DNA of 64,000 nt from Nocardia cyriacigeorgica (GCF_005863245.1 NZ_VBUT01000005.1:1-64000), one strand, 5' to 3'; positions 33,998 through 43,359 are shown, numbered from the stretch's first letter. Notes: generated by a model not told the origin, from the sequence alone. Program-made: numbers and translations.

Positions 33998-35443
33998 TCA
34001 GGACACCACCTCGAAGTCGGCGGGATCGAACTTCGCCTGCGCCTTGTACTGGATGCCGAGCAACGGCCAGTTGGTGGTGATGCGGCCGTCGGGCTGGCGA
34101 TACCAAGACGAACACCGGCTCCACACACTGCCGGACAGCTCGCCCTGAATCCGCTCGTCGAAGGCCTGCTCGACCTCGGGCCGCACGGCCAGCGGTGCGC
34201 CGACCCCGGTCATATGGCTGACGTAATCGCCCAGGTACTTCGCCTGCGCCTCGAGGAAGTAGATGATCGAGCCGCCGCCGGTATTGGTATTCGGCCCGTA
34301 CATGATGAACAGATTCGGGAAACCCGGCACCGTCATCCCGTAGTAGGCGCGGGCGCCGTCCTTCCACTCCTCGTGCAGGTCGCGGCCCTCGGCGCCGGTG
34401 ATGGTCATCGGGGCGAGGAATTCGGTGGCGGTGAAACCGGTACCCCAGATGATCACCTCGGCCGCGTGCTCGCGCCCATCGACGGTGCGCACACCCGAGG
34501 CGGTGATCTCGCTGATGCGCTCGATGCACAGCTCGACATTCGGCTGGGTCAGGGCGGGCAGATAGTCGTCGGAGAACAGGATGCGCTTGCAGCCCACCGG
34601 ATAGTCCGGCCACACCTTCTCGAACAGACCCGGCTTCGCCTTGGTCTGCCTGCGCATATGCCATTTCGAGACGCCCCGGATCGCCGCGGCCAGCGGTTTC
34701 GCGTAGACCCACGCCACGCTGAGCCCCTCCACCACGCCGTACCAGGTCACCCGCTCGCCGAGTTCGGTCACCGGCGCCTTCTCGAAGATCTTGTGGTGCA
34801 GCGGCGAGAATTCCCGGTCCGGGCGCGGGACGATATACGGCGCGGTCCGCTGGAACACCGTCAACTGCTCGACCAGCGGCTGGATCTGCGGGACGAACTG
34901 GATGGCGCTGGCCCCGGTGCCGATCACCGCGACCTTCTTCCCGGACAGATCGATATCGTGGCGCCACTGCGCGGAATGGAAGCTCGCGCCCGCGAACCGC
35001 TCGCGCCCGGCGATCTCCGGCAGCGACGGCCGCGCCAGCTGCCCGACCGCGGACACCACCACATCGGCGGTGACGGATTCGCCGGTGCTCAATCGCACCG
35101 TCCACGTCCCGGCCGACTCGTCGAACGCCGCGCCGAGCACCTCGATGCCGAACCGGACGTGGCGGCGCACGTCGTACTTGTCGGCGACCAGGCGCATGTA
35201 GTCCAGGATCGCCGGTTGCCGCGAGAACCGGTGCGGCCAGCGCGGATTCGGTTCGAAGGAGAACGAGTAGAACGGCGACGGCACATCGCAGGCCGCCCCG
35301 GGATAGGTGTTCTCCCGCCACACCCCGCCCACATCGTCGCCCTTCTCGAACACGACGATGTCGTCGAATCCCCGTTTCTTCAACTCGATCACCGCGGCCA
35401 GCCCCCCGAAACCACTCCCGATGACCGCGATCGTGGGCCGCAT
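33998..35443 (-). CDS. Flavin-containing monooxygenase (BVMO-like), second copy
   Basis: A 481-aa class B monooxygenase. FAD motif VIGSGFGGLAAVIEL, NADPH motif VIGTGASAIQF and the BVMO fingerprint FAGASFHSAQWRHD are intact, as is GGVWRENTYPGAACDVPSPFYSFSF. It differs clearly from the monooxygenase at 21789, so it is a paralogue rather than a recent duplicate. No close operon partner lies on the same strand. An upstream gap of about 170 bp separates it from the GT2 synthase gene. Substrate is unknown; ketones or steroids are plausible. Confidence 0.87.
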   Translation of the reverse strand: MRPTIAVIGSGFGGLAAVIELKKRGFDDIVVFEKGDDVGGVWRENTYPGAACDVPSPFYSFSFEPNPRWPHRFSRQPAILDYMRLVADKYDVRRHVRFGIEVLGAAFDESAGTWTVRLSTGESVTADVVVSAVGQLARPSLPEIAGRERFAGASFHSAQWRHDIDLSGKKVAVIGTGASAIQFVPQIQPLVEQLTVFQRTAPYIVPRPDREFSPLHHKIFEKAPVTELGERVTWYGVVEGLSVAWVYAKPLAAAIRGVSKWHMRRQTKAKPGLFEKVWPDYPVGCKRILFSDDYLPALTQPNVELCIERISEITASGVRTVDGREHAAEVIIWGTGFTATEFLAPMTITGAEGRDLHEEWKDGARAYYGMTVPGFPNLFIMYGPNTNTGGGSIIYFLEAQAKYLGDYVSHMTGVGAPLAVRPEVEQAFDERIQGELSGSVWSRCSSWYRQPDGRITTNWPLLGIQYKAQAKFDPADFEVVS

Positions 35444-35611
35444 CCCGATTCCTCTCGCCGCGCCGCCTGAACACCTCCAGTGTTCAACATTCCGGGCCCC
35501 TCGCCCACGTGTTCGACGGAAAGCCGGTAATTCGGTGTGGGGAGCCCAGGCTTGCCCGGTGCCCGTCGTTGATGCGAGCGCGGTGGAACGGTCCCACCGC
35601 CGGTGGCAAGG

Positions 35612-37447
35612 TCACCGTCCGGCCCGGCGGATCGATGGCAGGTTCGTAGGCAGACGTGGCCGCAGCGGCGGATAGACCAGGCTCAACGCGGCGCCGAGGG
35701 TGAAATAGCTGCGCAGCACGCGGAAGCCGAGATAGGCCGGAATGTATTTCACCGAGCTGGGCCGCCAGCACAGGCACACCATGGCCGCCATGATCATCTG
35801 CATGCCGAGAACGGTCGCGACGATCGGCTGCCACCGCAGGTCGCCGTAGGTGGAGCGGAACACGACCTCGACCACCACCGCGAAGATGAGCAGCGGTGCG
35901 AGCATGGCGCGGCGCGCGGCGTTGACCAGTTGGAAGGGCAGCACGAAACTGCCCGTCATGGATCGGCGATCGAGCAGGGTGGCGCGATTGTGCGCGGTGA
36001 TGTGATAGATGCTGCGGAACCAGCGCACCCGCTGTTCGCGCAGGTGGGCGTAGGAGACCGGGGTTTCGCTGTAGTAGGTGGCCTTCGGGTCGGCGATGGT
36101 GTGATACCCGGCCGCGTCCATCCGCAGGCAGATATCGGTGTCTTCGCCGTTCATCCCCTCGACCATCCCGCCCACCTTCCGCAACACACTGCGGCGATAG
36201 ATCGCGAACATGCCCGGGATCCCGAGCACGCCCTGATATCCGACCAGCGACACCTGAAAGAAGCCATGGCGCAGGAACACCTCGACCAGCCGGACCTTGT
36301 CGATCCAGGTCTGCTGCTGCACCGGCAGCGGTAAACCGCCGACCGAACCCACCCGTGGATCGGCGAAGTGGCGCATGGCGGTCTGCAGGCAGCCGGGCGC
36401 GATCACCGTATCGGCGTCGATGCGGACGATGAACTCTTCGCTGATGCGCTCGACGCCCATGTTCAACGCGATCGCCTTGCCGGGCGTTTCGCATTCGAGG
36501 ACCTCACCGGTGATCGCGGTGCACTGCGCGATCGCCCGTTCGGCGACGGCGAAGGTGTCGTCGGTGGAGGCGTTGTCGACGACGTAGAGATGGATGCGCC
36601 CGGCGTAGCTGTCGGCGGCGCGGTCGACCGCGGCGATGGTCGCGGCGATGTCGTGTGCCTCGTCGTGGGCCGGCACCAGCACCGCGACCGGAGGCGAGAA
36701 CCTGTGCCGCCGGGACCGGGTGATCACCCGCCAGCCCAGCAGCGCGGTCAGGGTGGCGAAGATCTGCTGGGCGAGAAAGATGCCGGGACCCATGCCGCCG
36801 AGCAACGCCCACTCCCGCAGATCCAGCACCGCGTTGAGGAACGCCTGCTCGAACACCGCCGCGAGCACCAGCGCGAGGGTGAACGGCACGAACAGCCTGA
36901 CGTAGGCCATGGCCGGTGTGCGCGGATTGATCGTCATCCGCACCGGCTCGGGCAGCTGAGCTTGACGCAGCACCGTGTGCGGGAAGATCGCCAACGCGAC
37001 CATCGCCGAGGCCACCTGCTGCCCGAACACCGAGATCCGCAGCAGCCCGAGGTCGTCGAGGAGCCAGGCGAGCACATCGAAGAACACACACGAGGCCAGG
37101 AATTTGCCGAGCAGCGAGACGCCGAGAAACAGCCGCCGCCACCGATTGCTATAGGCGTAGAACGCGTAGGTCACGAAGAACACGACGATGAAGATGCGCG
37201 TCGGCATGGCGACGTTGCCGCGGTCGCCGGCCAGGATCACCATGTCGTTGCGCTCGACCAGGCCGGTCTGGTGCAGGACCGCCTGAAGGCACATGGCGAT
37301 GACGGTCAGGCCGGTGAAGCTGATCAGGAATCCGTTGCTGGCACTGGCGGGCCGGTCCACCGAATAGCCCGCGGGTGCACTGTCCACCGAGCGGTAATAG
37401 TCGGCGATGGCGGTGGGTGCCGGGCCTGCGGAGGGTGCGCTGTTCAC
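35612..37447 (-). CDS. Membrane GT2 glycosyltransferase (cellulose synthase/hyaluronan-like)
   Basis: A 611-aa membrane-embedded GT2 enzyme. N-terminal membrane helices (about 38-240) precede a GT-A domain with VLVPAHDEAHDIAATI, VVDNASTDDTF, IDADTV, GMNGEDTDICLRM and QRVRWF (the Q/RxxRW motif), so processive polymerisation is expected. More helices follow. Unlike BcsA no PilZ domain is present. The gene overlaps the BcsB-like gene by 4 bp. It is expected to build and push a polysaccharide through the membrane using a nucleotide-sugar made by the sulfoquinovose-synthase-like gene in the same operon (inference). Confidence 0.85.
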   Translation of the reverse strand: MNSAPSAGPAPTAIADYYRSVDSAPAGYSVDRPASASNGFLISFTGLTVIAMCLQAVLHQTGLVERNDMVILAGDRGNVAMPTRIFIVVFFVTYAFYAYSNRWRRLFLGVSLLGKFLASCVFFDVLAWLLDDLGLLRISVFGQQVASAMVALAIFPHTVLRQAQLPEPVRMTINPRTPAMAYVRLFVPFTLALVLAAVFEQAFLNAVLDLREWALLGGMGPGIFLAQQIFATLTALLGWRVITRSRRHRFSPPVAVLVPAHDEAHDIAATIAAVDRAADSYAGRIHLYVVDNASTDDTFAVAERAIAQCTAITGEVLECETPGKAIALNMGVERISEEFIVRIDADTVIAPGCLQTAMRHFADPRVGSVGGLPLPVQQQTWIDKVRLVEVFLRHGFFQVSLVGYQGVLGIPGMFAIYRRSVLRKVGGMVEGMNGEDTDICLRMDAAGYHTIADPKATYYSETPVSYAHLREQRVRWFRSIYHITAHNRATLLDRRSMTGSFVLPFQLVNAARRAMLAPLLIFAVVVEVVFRSTYGDLRWQPIVATVLGMQMIMAAMVCLCWRPSSVKYIPAYLGFRVLRSYFTLGAALSLVYPPLRPRLPTNLPSIRRAGR

Positions 37448-39336
37448 TCAGGGATGCCCGTTCCCGCAGCGCCGGGCGGAGCGAGCGCACCGCCGCCGTC
37501 GACCGTGAAGGTGCCGCCGGGGGTGATCACCTGGACGCACTCCCGCCCGAAAGCGGGCAGCGTGACCGCCTCGGAATCACCGGAATAGCTGATCGCCAGG
37601 CCCCTCGCGCCCGCGACATTCGCGCATTGCACCACCAGGCCCGCGTCGAAGGCGGACACATCGAGCACCGCGGCCGAAGCGCCCGCCACCAGCCGGCCGT
37701 CCCGCAGCCGCACCAGCGTATTCGCCGCGGCGCTGTCACCCACCAGCACGAAGGGTGCGCCGGGCAGTGGGTCGGTATTCCAGCGGAACTGCGGGTGGTG
37801 CGGTGCGGGCAGGAACCGCGCGAGGACCGGAATCACCGCGTTGAGCAGTTCGGTCGTGTCCTTGGAGTCGGCCGCGGGCAGGTAGATGACGTATCCGGGG
37901 GCGAGATCGCGGGGCACCGCGGTGAAGCCAGTTCCGGGATCGTCGCCCAGTTCGAGCGCCGAAGCGGTGAGCAGCTGAATCGGATAGGTGCTCACCCGCA
38001 CATCGCAGCCGCCCAGGTCGCGATCGCGTTGCACGGTCAGGGTGAGGGTGTTGTTCAGCATCTGCGCATCCGGCGGCAGCGGAATGGACACCGGTTCGGT
38101 GGTGTGGCCGAGCGGGCGGCTGTCGACCAGTCTGCCGTTGAGCTCGACATTGAGCAGCCAGGTCAGGTCCGGGGGAGAGGCGGGCAGCTGGAACGCGACG
38201 CGCACCGCTCGGGGCAGGCGGGCGCCGGGCAGGTCGGCCAGCGCGTAACGCACTCGCCAGCGGTGGCTTTCGGTGATCTGGGCTTCGGACAGGTCCGTGC
38301 CGAGCGCGTCGAGGCCGACGGCGTCTCCGGTGAGCGTGGCGGTGGCCACCGCGCGCGGATCGGCTGCCCCGCGGTCGGCGGTCACCGCCGCGGGCGTGGT
38401 CAGGAACTGGGAGATCACCGCCGGATCGGCCTCCACCACCGCGAGCACCGGCGTCGAGCCGACGGTGCCGAGCGCGACGCCGTCGTCGGTGCCCATGCCC
38501 TCGGCGGCGACCCAGTCGGTGATATCGGCGAGCCGCTGCGCGGGACCGATCAGGATCGCGTTGTGGATGTCGGAATCCGGCAACTCGTCGCGATAGGTGA
38601 TGTCGTAGCCGGCGCGGCTGAGCGCGATGCCGAGGTCGGCGGCCATCGTGCGCCATTGATCCGACAGATCGATCGGCACGAGCGTGAGACTGCGACCCCA
38701 GGTGGCGACGGCGTCGCGCACAGTGTGCACCGGTTCGTCGAGCGCGGCCTCCACCATCGTGGCGGGGTCGAGATGGATCACCATGCCGGCGGCGCGGTCG
38801 GAGGTGCAGGTTTCGTGGTGCAGATTGCCCCTGGTCCGCACCTGGACGTGGACCTGTCCGTCCGCCGCGGCCTGGTCCGGAATGTCGACCAGATCATCGA
38901 GTCCGTTCTCGCCGCGGGGCAATTCGCGCTGATAGACCTGCTGGCCGTCGATCGAGACGATCAAGAACACGGTACTGTCCTCGGCGACCTGCGTCGTGCC
39001 CGACAGCCGCAACCGGGTGTGGCTGCGCGCGGAACCCACCGGCAGCGTCACCAGGAAACTCGTCGACGGTGCCTCACTGGTCAGCCAGCTGCCGTCCGGG
39101 CGGCCGAGATCGGCCAGGCTCGCGGTGACATGCCGTTCGGCCGGCACGTCGAGGTCGGCGTCCTCGTCGGGGCTGTCGAACCACACCGGCCGGACCACGG
39201 CGAACACCAGCAGCAGCGCACCCGCCAGCCCCAGCACCCACCAGGCCGAGCGCGGCACCTGGCGGCCGCGTTCACCCGGAAAGTAGTCGGGCGGCTCGGA
39301 CTGCTCGGTGTCCGGGCCCGGGGTGTCGTCAGCCAT
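37444..39336 (-). CDS. BcsB-like polysaccharide synthase accessory subunit
   Basis: A 630-aa protein with one N-terminal membrane helix (about residues 30-52) and a long extracytoplasmic beta-rich part. It has the BcsB layout: a first jelly-roll-like module (about 75-200; SFLVTLPVGSARSHTRLRLSG, HHETCTSDRAAG), an alpha/beta module (about 205-330; DITYRDELPDSDIHNAILIG) and the same pair repeated (WLLNVELNGRLVDS). BcsB anchors and guides the nascent glucan at the outer face. It overlaps both neighbours (8 bp and 4 bp), so it is an obligate partner of the GT2 synthase. No PilZ or cellulase gene is nearby. Confidence 0.75.
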   Translation of the reverse strand: MADDTPGPDTEQSEPPDYFPGERGRQVPRSAWWVLGLAGALLLVFAVVRPVWFDSPDEDADLDVPAERHVTASLADLGRPDGSWLTSEAPSTSFLVTLPVGSARSHTRLRLSGTTQVAEDSTVFLIVSIDGQQVYQRELPRGENGLDDLVDIPDQAAADGQVHVQVRTRGNLHHETCTSDRAAGMVIHLDPATMVEAALDEPVHTVRDAVATWGRSLTLVPIDLSDQWRTMAADLGIALSRAGYDITYRDELPDSDIHNAILIGPAQRLADITDWVAAEGMGTDDGVALGTVGSTPVLAVVEADPAVISQFLTTPAAVTADRGAADPRAVATATLTGDAVGLDALGTDLSEAQITESHRWRVRYALADLPGARLPRAVRVAFQLPASPPDLTWLLNVELNGRLVDSRPLGHTTEPVSIPLPPDAQMLNNTLTLTVQRDRDLGGCDVRVSTYPIQLLTASALELGDDPGTGFTAVPRDLAPGYVIYLPAADSKDTTELLNAVIPVLARFLPAPHHPQFRWNTDPLPGAPFVLVGDSAAANTLVRLRDGRLVAGASAAVLDVSAFDAGLVVQCANVAGARGLAISYSGDSEAVTLPAFGRECVQVITPGGTFTVDGGGALAPPGAAGTGIPE

Positions 39337-40528
39337 GCACGTGCTCCTCGGCGCCTGCCCTGCGGTCCTCGTTCCAATACGAGCGGCACGGAATCCGGTT
39401 CACATCCACCCGATCGGCATATTTCTGCGCGATTTCCACCGATTCGCGCAGCAGACCGGTCGCCAATCGGGTCGGTTCCAGACCGAGCCCGAGCAACTGG
39501 TCGTTGCGGGCACTCAACTCGTTGGCGTCGGCCTCCACGCGAGGATTCGAGACCCGGTCGACGGTTCCGCCGACGACCCTCGCCACCAGCTCGGCCAGAT
39601 CGGAGATCCGATGGGTCTCGGTCACCTGATTCATCACCCGCACCCGGCCGCCCACCTCCGCCCCGGATTCCGCGGCGAGCCGGATACACCGGACGGTGTC
39701 GCGGATATTGATGAAGGCCCGCGTCTGCCCGCCGGTGCCGTGCACGGTGAGCGGATAGCCGATCGCGGCCTCCACCAGGAAACGGTTGAGCACGGTGCCG
39801 AAATCGCCGTCGTAGTCGAAGCGGTTGATCAGCCGCGGATCGAGTACGGTCTCGTCGGTCTGCGTGCCCCAGACGATGCCCTGATGCAGATCGGTGATCC
39901 GCATGCCGTCGTTGCGGGCATAGAACTGGAACAGCAGCTGATCCAGCGATTTCGTCAGGTGGTAGATGCTGCCCGGCTGGGTGGGGTACAGGATGTCGCG
40001 GCTGTGCTGCACGCCCTCGCGGTCGGGGTAGCTGACGGTCAGATAGCCCTCGGGCAGATCCACCGGCACCGATTCGTACCCGTAGACGCCCATGGTGCCC
40101 AGATGCACGAGGTGCGCGTCCAACCCCACCTGCACCATCGCGGCGAGCACGTTATGGGTGGCGTTGAGGTTGTTGTCGACCGTGTAGCGCTTGTGGGCCG
40201 GTGACTTCATCGAATACGGCGCGGCGCGCTGTTCGGCGAAATGCACGATGGTGTCGGGCCGCTCGGCGTCAAGGAACTCGGTCAGCTGCTCGTAGTCGCG
40301 GGACAGGTCCAGCCGCACCGTCGCGATGTCGCGGCCGGTGGCGTCTCGCCACGCCCGCACCCGTTCCGGCAGCGACCGGATCGGCGTCAGCGACCGCACG
40401 CCCAGCTCGTCATCGATGCGGCGGCGAATGAGGCTGTCGCAGATCGTCACCTGGTGGCCGTGCGCCGACAGGTGCAGCGCGCTCGGCCAACCACAGAAAC
40501 CGTCCCCACCCAGTATCAGCGTCCGCAT
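39329..40528 (-). CDS. UDP-sulfoquinovose synthase-like (SQD1-family) NAD-dependent enzyme
   Basis: A 399-aa extended SDR close in motif order to plant SQD1. It shows GGDGFCGWPSALHL, RRRIDDELGVRSLTPI, VHFAEQRAAPYSM, VHLGTMGVYG, YHLTKSLD, TDLHQGIVWGTQTDET, FGTVLNRFLVEAAIGYPLTV and GGQTRAFINIRDTV. Catalytic Thr145, Tyr189 and Lys193 are in place. SQD1 makes UDP-sulfoquinovose from UDP-glucose and sulfite. The ATG at 40528 has GAGAGGAG upstream. It leads an operon with a BcsB-like subunit and a GT2 synthase, suggesting a sulfonated sugar polymer (inference). It is divergent from a SulP transporter. Confidence 0.82.
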   Translation of the reverse strand: MRTLILGGDGFCGWPSALHLSAHGHQVTICDSLIRRRIDDELGVRSLTPIRSLPERVRAWRDATGRDIATVRLDLSRDYEQLTEFLDAERPDTIVHFAEQRAAPYSMKSPAHKRYTVDNNLNATHNVLAAMVQVGLDAHLVHLGTMGVYGYESVPVDLPEGYLTVSYPDREGVQHSRDILYPTQPGSIYHLTKSLDQLLFQFYARNDGMRITDLHQGIVWGTQTDETVLDPRLINRFDYDGDFGTVLNRFLVEAAIGYPLTVHGTGGQTRAFINIRDTVRCIRLAAESGAEVGGRVRVMNQVTETHRISDLAELVARVVGGTVDRVSNPRVEADANELSARNDQLLGLGLEPTRLATGLLRESVEIAQKYADRVDVNRIPCRSYWNEDRRAGAEEHVHG

Positions 40529-40649
40529 GTCGGCTCCTCTCGGAATAGGGCGGAGCAGCAGTGGTGTCCCGGGTATCGCGGCACCGTCGCCGAGGCCACG
40601 CGGACGGCGCAGATCGCGTGAGCATCGCATCGGCCGGGCCCGGATCACC

Positions 40650-40666
40650 TCACCCGCGTCGGGTGA
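40650..40666. promoter_or_regulatory. 17-bp palindromic box 1 (TCACCC-N5-GGGTGA)
   Basis: A perfect inverted repeat with spacer GCGTC in the divergent region between the SQD1-like operon and SulP. It is the distal of two perfect copies here, 121 bp from the SQD1-like start. Confidence 0.8.
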
Positions 40667-40698
40667 AAAGGCATGCCGACGGCGTCCGGTCCGCCCGG

Positions 40699-40715
40699 TC
40701 ACCCTCGCCGGGTGA
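40699..40715. promoter_or_regulatory. 17-bp palindromic box 2 (TCACCC-N5-GGGTGA)
   Basis: A perfect inverted repeat with spacer TCGCC, 55 bp before the SulP leader ORF. A further half site GGGTGA lies at 40748-40753. Two perfect boxes and a half site in one intergenic gap suggest cooperative binding. Confidence 0.82.
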
Positions 40716-40770
40716 TGTGCGCACGGGCGTCGTCGGCGACAGTCGGAGGGTGACTCGGGAGGAGCCGGAT

Positions 40771-40791
40771 ATGAGCGACGGAAGCTGCTGA
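40771..40791 (+). CDS. Six-codon leader ORF (MSDGSC) before SulP
   Basis: ATG at 40771 has a strong ribosome site (GGGAGGAG, 6 nt away) but meets TGA after six codons ending in Cys. The SulP GTG follows three bases later and has no ribosome site of its own. This fits a coupling or attenuating leader peptide. An alternative is that 40771 is the original SulP start now separated by a frameshift. Confidence 0.45.
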   Translation: MSDGSC

Positions 40792-40794
40792 ACG

Positions 40795-42471
40795 GTGCGG
40801 GGGCCGGCGTCGCGGCGGCGGAACCTGCTGCCCCGCGAACGCATGCGCAAGGCCGATGTGATCGCGGGGTTGTCCGGTGCCATCGGCAGCGTGCCCGACG
40901 GTATGGCGGCGGGGGCGCTGGCGGGGGTGAGCCCGGTGCACGGGCTGTACGGGAGCATGGCGGGGCGGCTGTTCGGCAGTTTCACCACGAGTACCCGGTT
41001 GATGGTGGTGACCGCGACCAGTGCGTCCGCGCTGGCGGCGGGGTCGGCGCTGACCGGCGTCGCGCCGGAGGACCGGGCGGCGGCGCTGACCATGCTGACC
41101 TTGATCGCGGGGATCCTGATGATCCTCGCCGCCGTGCTGCGCCTGGGCCGCTACACACGCTTCGTCTCGCATTCGGTGATGACCGGATTCCTCATCGGGG
41201 TGTCGGCCAACATCGTGTTCGGGCAGCTGGCGCAGATGACGGGCGTCGACGCCGACGCCGACCTCGCGGTGTTGAAGGCCGTGCACGTGCTCACCCATCC
41301 CGGGGAGATCGACCTGGCGTCGCTGACGGTCGGGGTGACGGCGTTCGTGCTGCTGGTGGGACTGGCTCGCACCAGGTTCCGCTTGTTCGGCTCGCTGGCG
41401 GCGCTGGTGGTGCCCACGCTGCTGGTCGTCGTCTTCGACTGGGATTCGGTGGCCAGGGTGTCGGATGTGGGTGCGATTCCGACGGGATTCCCCTTACCGG
41501 GTTTGCCGGATCTCACGGTGTTGTCGCCGGGCCTGATCAGCGGCGCCGCTGCCGTCACGATCATCGTGCTCGTGCAGGGCGCGGGCGTGGCGCAATCGGT
41601 GCCGAACCCCGACGGATCGCATTCGGAGGCCAACCGCGACTTCCAGGCCCAGGGCATCGGCAATATCGCCGCCGCGCTGTTTCGGGGTATGCCGGTCGGC
41701 GGGTCGGTCGGCCAGACCGCGCTCAACGCCACCGCGGGCGCGCGCACCCGCTGGGGCGCGATCTGGTCCGGCATCTGGATGCTGGCCATCCTCGTGATAT
41801 TCGCGCCGCTGGTCGGCGAGGTGCCGATGCCGACGCTGGCGGCCGTGCTCATCATGGCCGCCTTCGGGGCGATGGATCCGGTGCGGCTGTCGGCGATCTG
41901 GAGCAGCGGATCGACCTCACGGATCGCGCTGGCCGCCACCTTCCTCGCGACGTTGTTGCTGCCGGTCACCGCCGCGGTCGGGATCGGCGTGGCACTGTCG
42001 TTGATCCTGCAGCTCAATCGCGAGGCGATGGATCTGAAAGTCGTACGGCTCGCGGTCCGTGGTGATCACCTGGTGGAGGAGCCGGCGCCGCGACGACTGA
42101 TCGACGGCGAGATCGTGATCCTCGACGTGTACGGCAGCCTGTTCTATGCCGGGGCCCGCACGCTACAGGCCCGGCTGCCCGATCCCAGCGGCGCACGATC
42201 GCCGACGGTCATCCTGCGGCTACGCGGGCGCACCACCGTCAGCGCGACATTTCTCGCGGTGGTGGCCGATTACGTGCGCCGCCTCGACCAGGTCGACGGC
42301 GCGCTCTACCTCAGCGGCGTCGATCCGCGGGTGCGTGATTTCTGGACCGATGAACTGCTCGACAAACAGGGCGTGCGGCTCGAATTCTTCCCCGCCACCG
42401 CGACGATCGGGGAGTCGACGCTCGCGGCGTACGCGCAGGCCCGGCTGCGCTCGGCGCGGCCGGACGAATGA
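40795..42471 (+). CDS. SulP-family anion transporter with STAS domain
   Basis: A 558-aa transporter. The SulP signature is seen in MRKADVIAGLSGAIGSVPDGMAAGALAGVSPVHGLYGSM and GMPVGGSVGQTALNATAGARTRW. About eleven membrane segments are followed by a STAS domain (about 440-545; GEIVILDVYGSLFYAGARTL). Substrates in the family include sulfate, bicarbonate and dicarboxylates; here neighbours with sulfur functions make sulfate attractive but unproven. Start is GTG 40795, coupled to the leader ORF; an internal ATG at 40843 is possible. Two TCACCC boxes precede it. Confidence 0.85.
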   Translation: MRGPASRRRNLLPRERMRKADVIAGLSGAIGSVPDGMAAGALAGVSPVHGLYGSMAGRLFGSFTTSTRLMVVTATSASALAAGSALTGVAPEDRAAALTMLTLIAGILMILAAVLRLGRYTRFVSHSVMTGFLIGVSANIVFGQLAQMTGVDADADLAVLKAVHVLTHPGEIDLASLTVGVTAFVLLVGLARTRFRLFGSLAALVVPTLLVVVFDWDSVARVSDVGAIPTGFPLPGLPDLTVLSPGLISGAAAVTIIVLVQGAGVAQSVPNPDGSHSEANRDFQAQGIGNIAAALFRGMPVGGSVGQTALNATAGARTRWGAIWSGIWMLAILVIFAPLVGEVPMPTLAAVLIMAAFGAMDPVRLSAIWSSGSTSRIALAATFLATLLLPVTAAVGIGVALSLILQLNREAMDLKVVRLAVRGDHLVEEPAPRRLIDGEIVILDVYGSLFYAGARTLQARLPDPSGARSPTVILRLRGRTTVSATFLAVVADYVRRLDQVDGALYLSGVDPRVRDFWTDELLDKQGVRLEFFPATATIGESTLAAYAQARLRSARPDE

Positions 42472-42477
42472 CTCATT

Positions 42478-42494
42478 TCACCCCGAACGCATGA
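42478..42494 (+). promoter_or_regulatory. Palindromic box 3 (degenerate right arm)
   Basis: TCACCC-CGAAC-GCATGA, two mismatches in the right arm. It lies 66 bp before the SfLAP-like gene and is followed after 23 nt by TAGCGT, a possible -10 element. Confidence 0.6.
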
Positions 42495-42560
42495 CGTGGC
42501 AGGACCTGCACCGTTCCTAGCGTGAGAGGGCCGCGGTCGTACCTAGTCGAGGAGCCGAGA

Positions 42561-43226
42561 ATGGCCGACTTGTTGGTGTTGCTGCTGCCGGAGATGACCG
42601 GGCTGGTCGTGACACCCGGCGCGATCGCGGGCTGCATCCTGCTGCTGCACTCGCGGCGCCCGATCCAGAACGCGCTGGCCTTCGGCGGCGCGTTCCTGTG
42701 CGTGTACGCGCTGATCGCGATGTCCGCGCTGCTCGGCGGCGCCTCCGATCCGGGCGCGACGTCGAAAGATGTCGCGCACGGCACGGGATTGGCGGTGGGC
42801 CTGCTGTTCCTGATCGCCGGGCTGTGGGTGCTGGTGCGCCGCCCCGCGACTCGGGCGCGCAACGACCCACCGAAACTGTTGCAGGACTTGCAGGCCAGCG
42901 GCCCGCAGCGGGCGTTCGTCATCGGCATCGCCTTGGCCGTGCTCAACCCGAACCTGTTTCTGATGATGTCGGGCATGAGCATCATCTCCAGCTCCGACGC
43001 GAGTACCTGGACCGCCTTGGAGGCCACCGCGCTGCTGCTGTTCGCGGCCTGCCTGGACTTCCTGGTTCCGATCGGCGTCTACTATCTGGCCGGCGAGAAC
43101 GCCCAGCGCTGGCTGGATGCCATGCAGATCTGGATGATCCGCAATTCCCGGCTCATGTCGCTGGCGGTGCTCTTCGGTTTCGGGGCCCTGTTCACCGCAC
43201 GCGGGTTGGTGGATCTGCTGGAATAG
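42561..43226 (+). CDS. GAP/SfLAP-family membrane protein
   Basis: A 221-aa polytopic protein with six hydrophobic segments. LVVTPGAIAGCILLLHSRRPIQNALAFGGAFL and LAVLNPNLFLMMSGMSII place it in the LysE-like superfamily branch that contains Sap (sulfolipid-1-addressing protein, SfLAP/GAP). Mycobacterial Sap assists sulfolipid transport to the surface; other members are of unknown function. ATG has GAGGAG upstream. It has its own box and probable promoter. A paralogue is encoded at 53556. Confidence 0.78.
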   Translation: MADLLVLLLPEMTGLVVTPGAIAGCILLLHSRRPIQNALAFGGAFLCVYALIAMSALLGGASDPGATSKDVAHGTGLAVGLLFLIAGLWVLVRRPATRARNDPPKLLQDLQASGPQRAFVIGIALAVLNPNLFLMMSGMSIISSSDASTWTALEATALLLFAACLDFLVPIGVYYLAGENAQRWLDAMQIWMIRNSRLMSLAVLFGFGALFTARGLVDLLE

Positions 43227-43256
43227 CCGCCGATCACCCCGCGCCCGCGAGCGAAT

Positions 43257-43273
43257 TCACCCATGAAGGGTGA
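43257..43273 (+). promoter_or_regulatory. Palindromic box 4 (perfect)
   Basis: TCACCC-ATGAA-GGGTGA, a perfect dyad 86 bp before the PLDN-SHOCT gene. TAGCGT follows 22 nt after the box, the same spacing and hexamer as for box 3. Confidence 0.85.
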
Positions 43274-43359
43274 GCCGGTCGCGGGTCGCGCTCGATAGCG
43301 TTCGCCCTATTCGCCCCCGGCGGACAGCGGCCGGGAGCTCGACACGATCGGGGTTCGAG

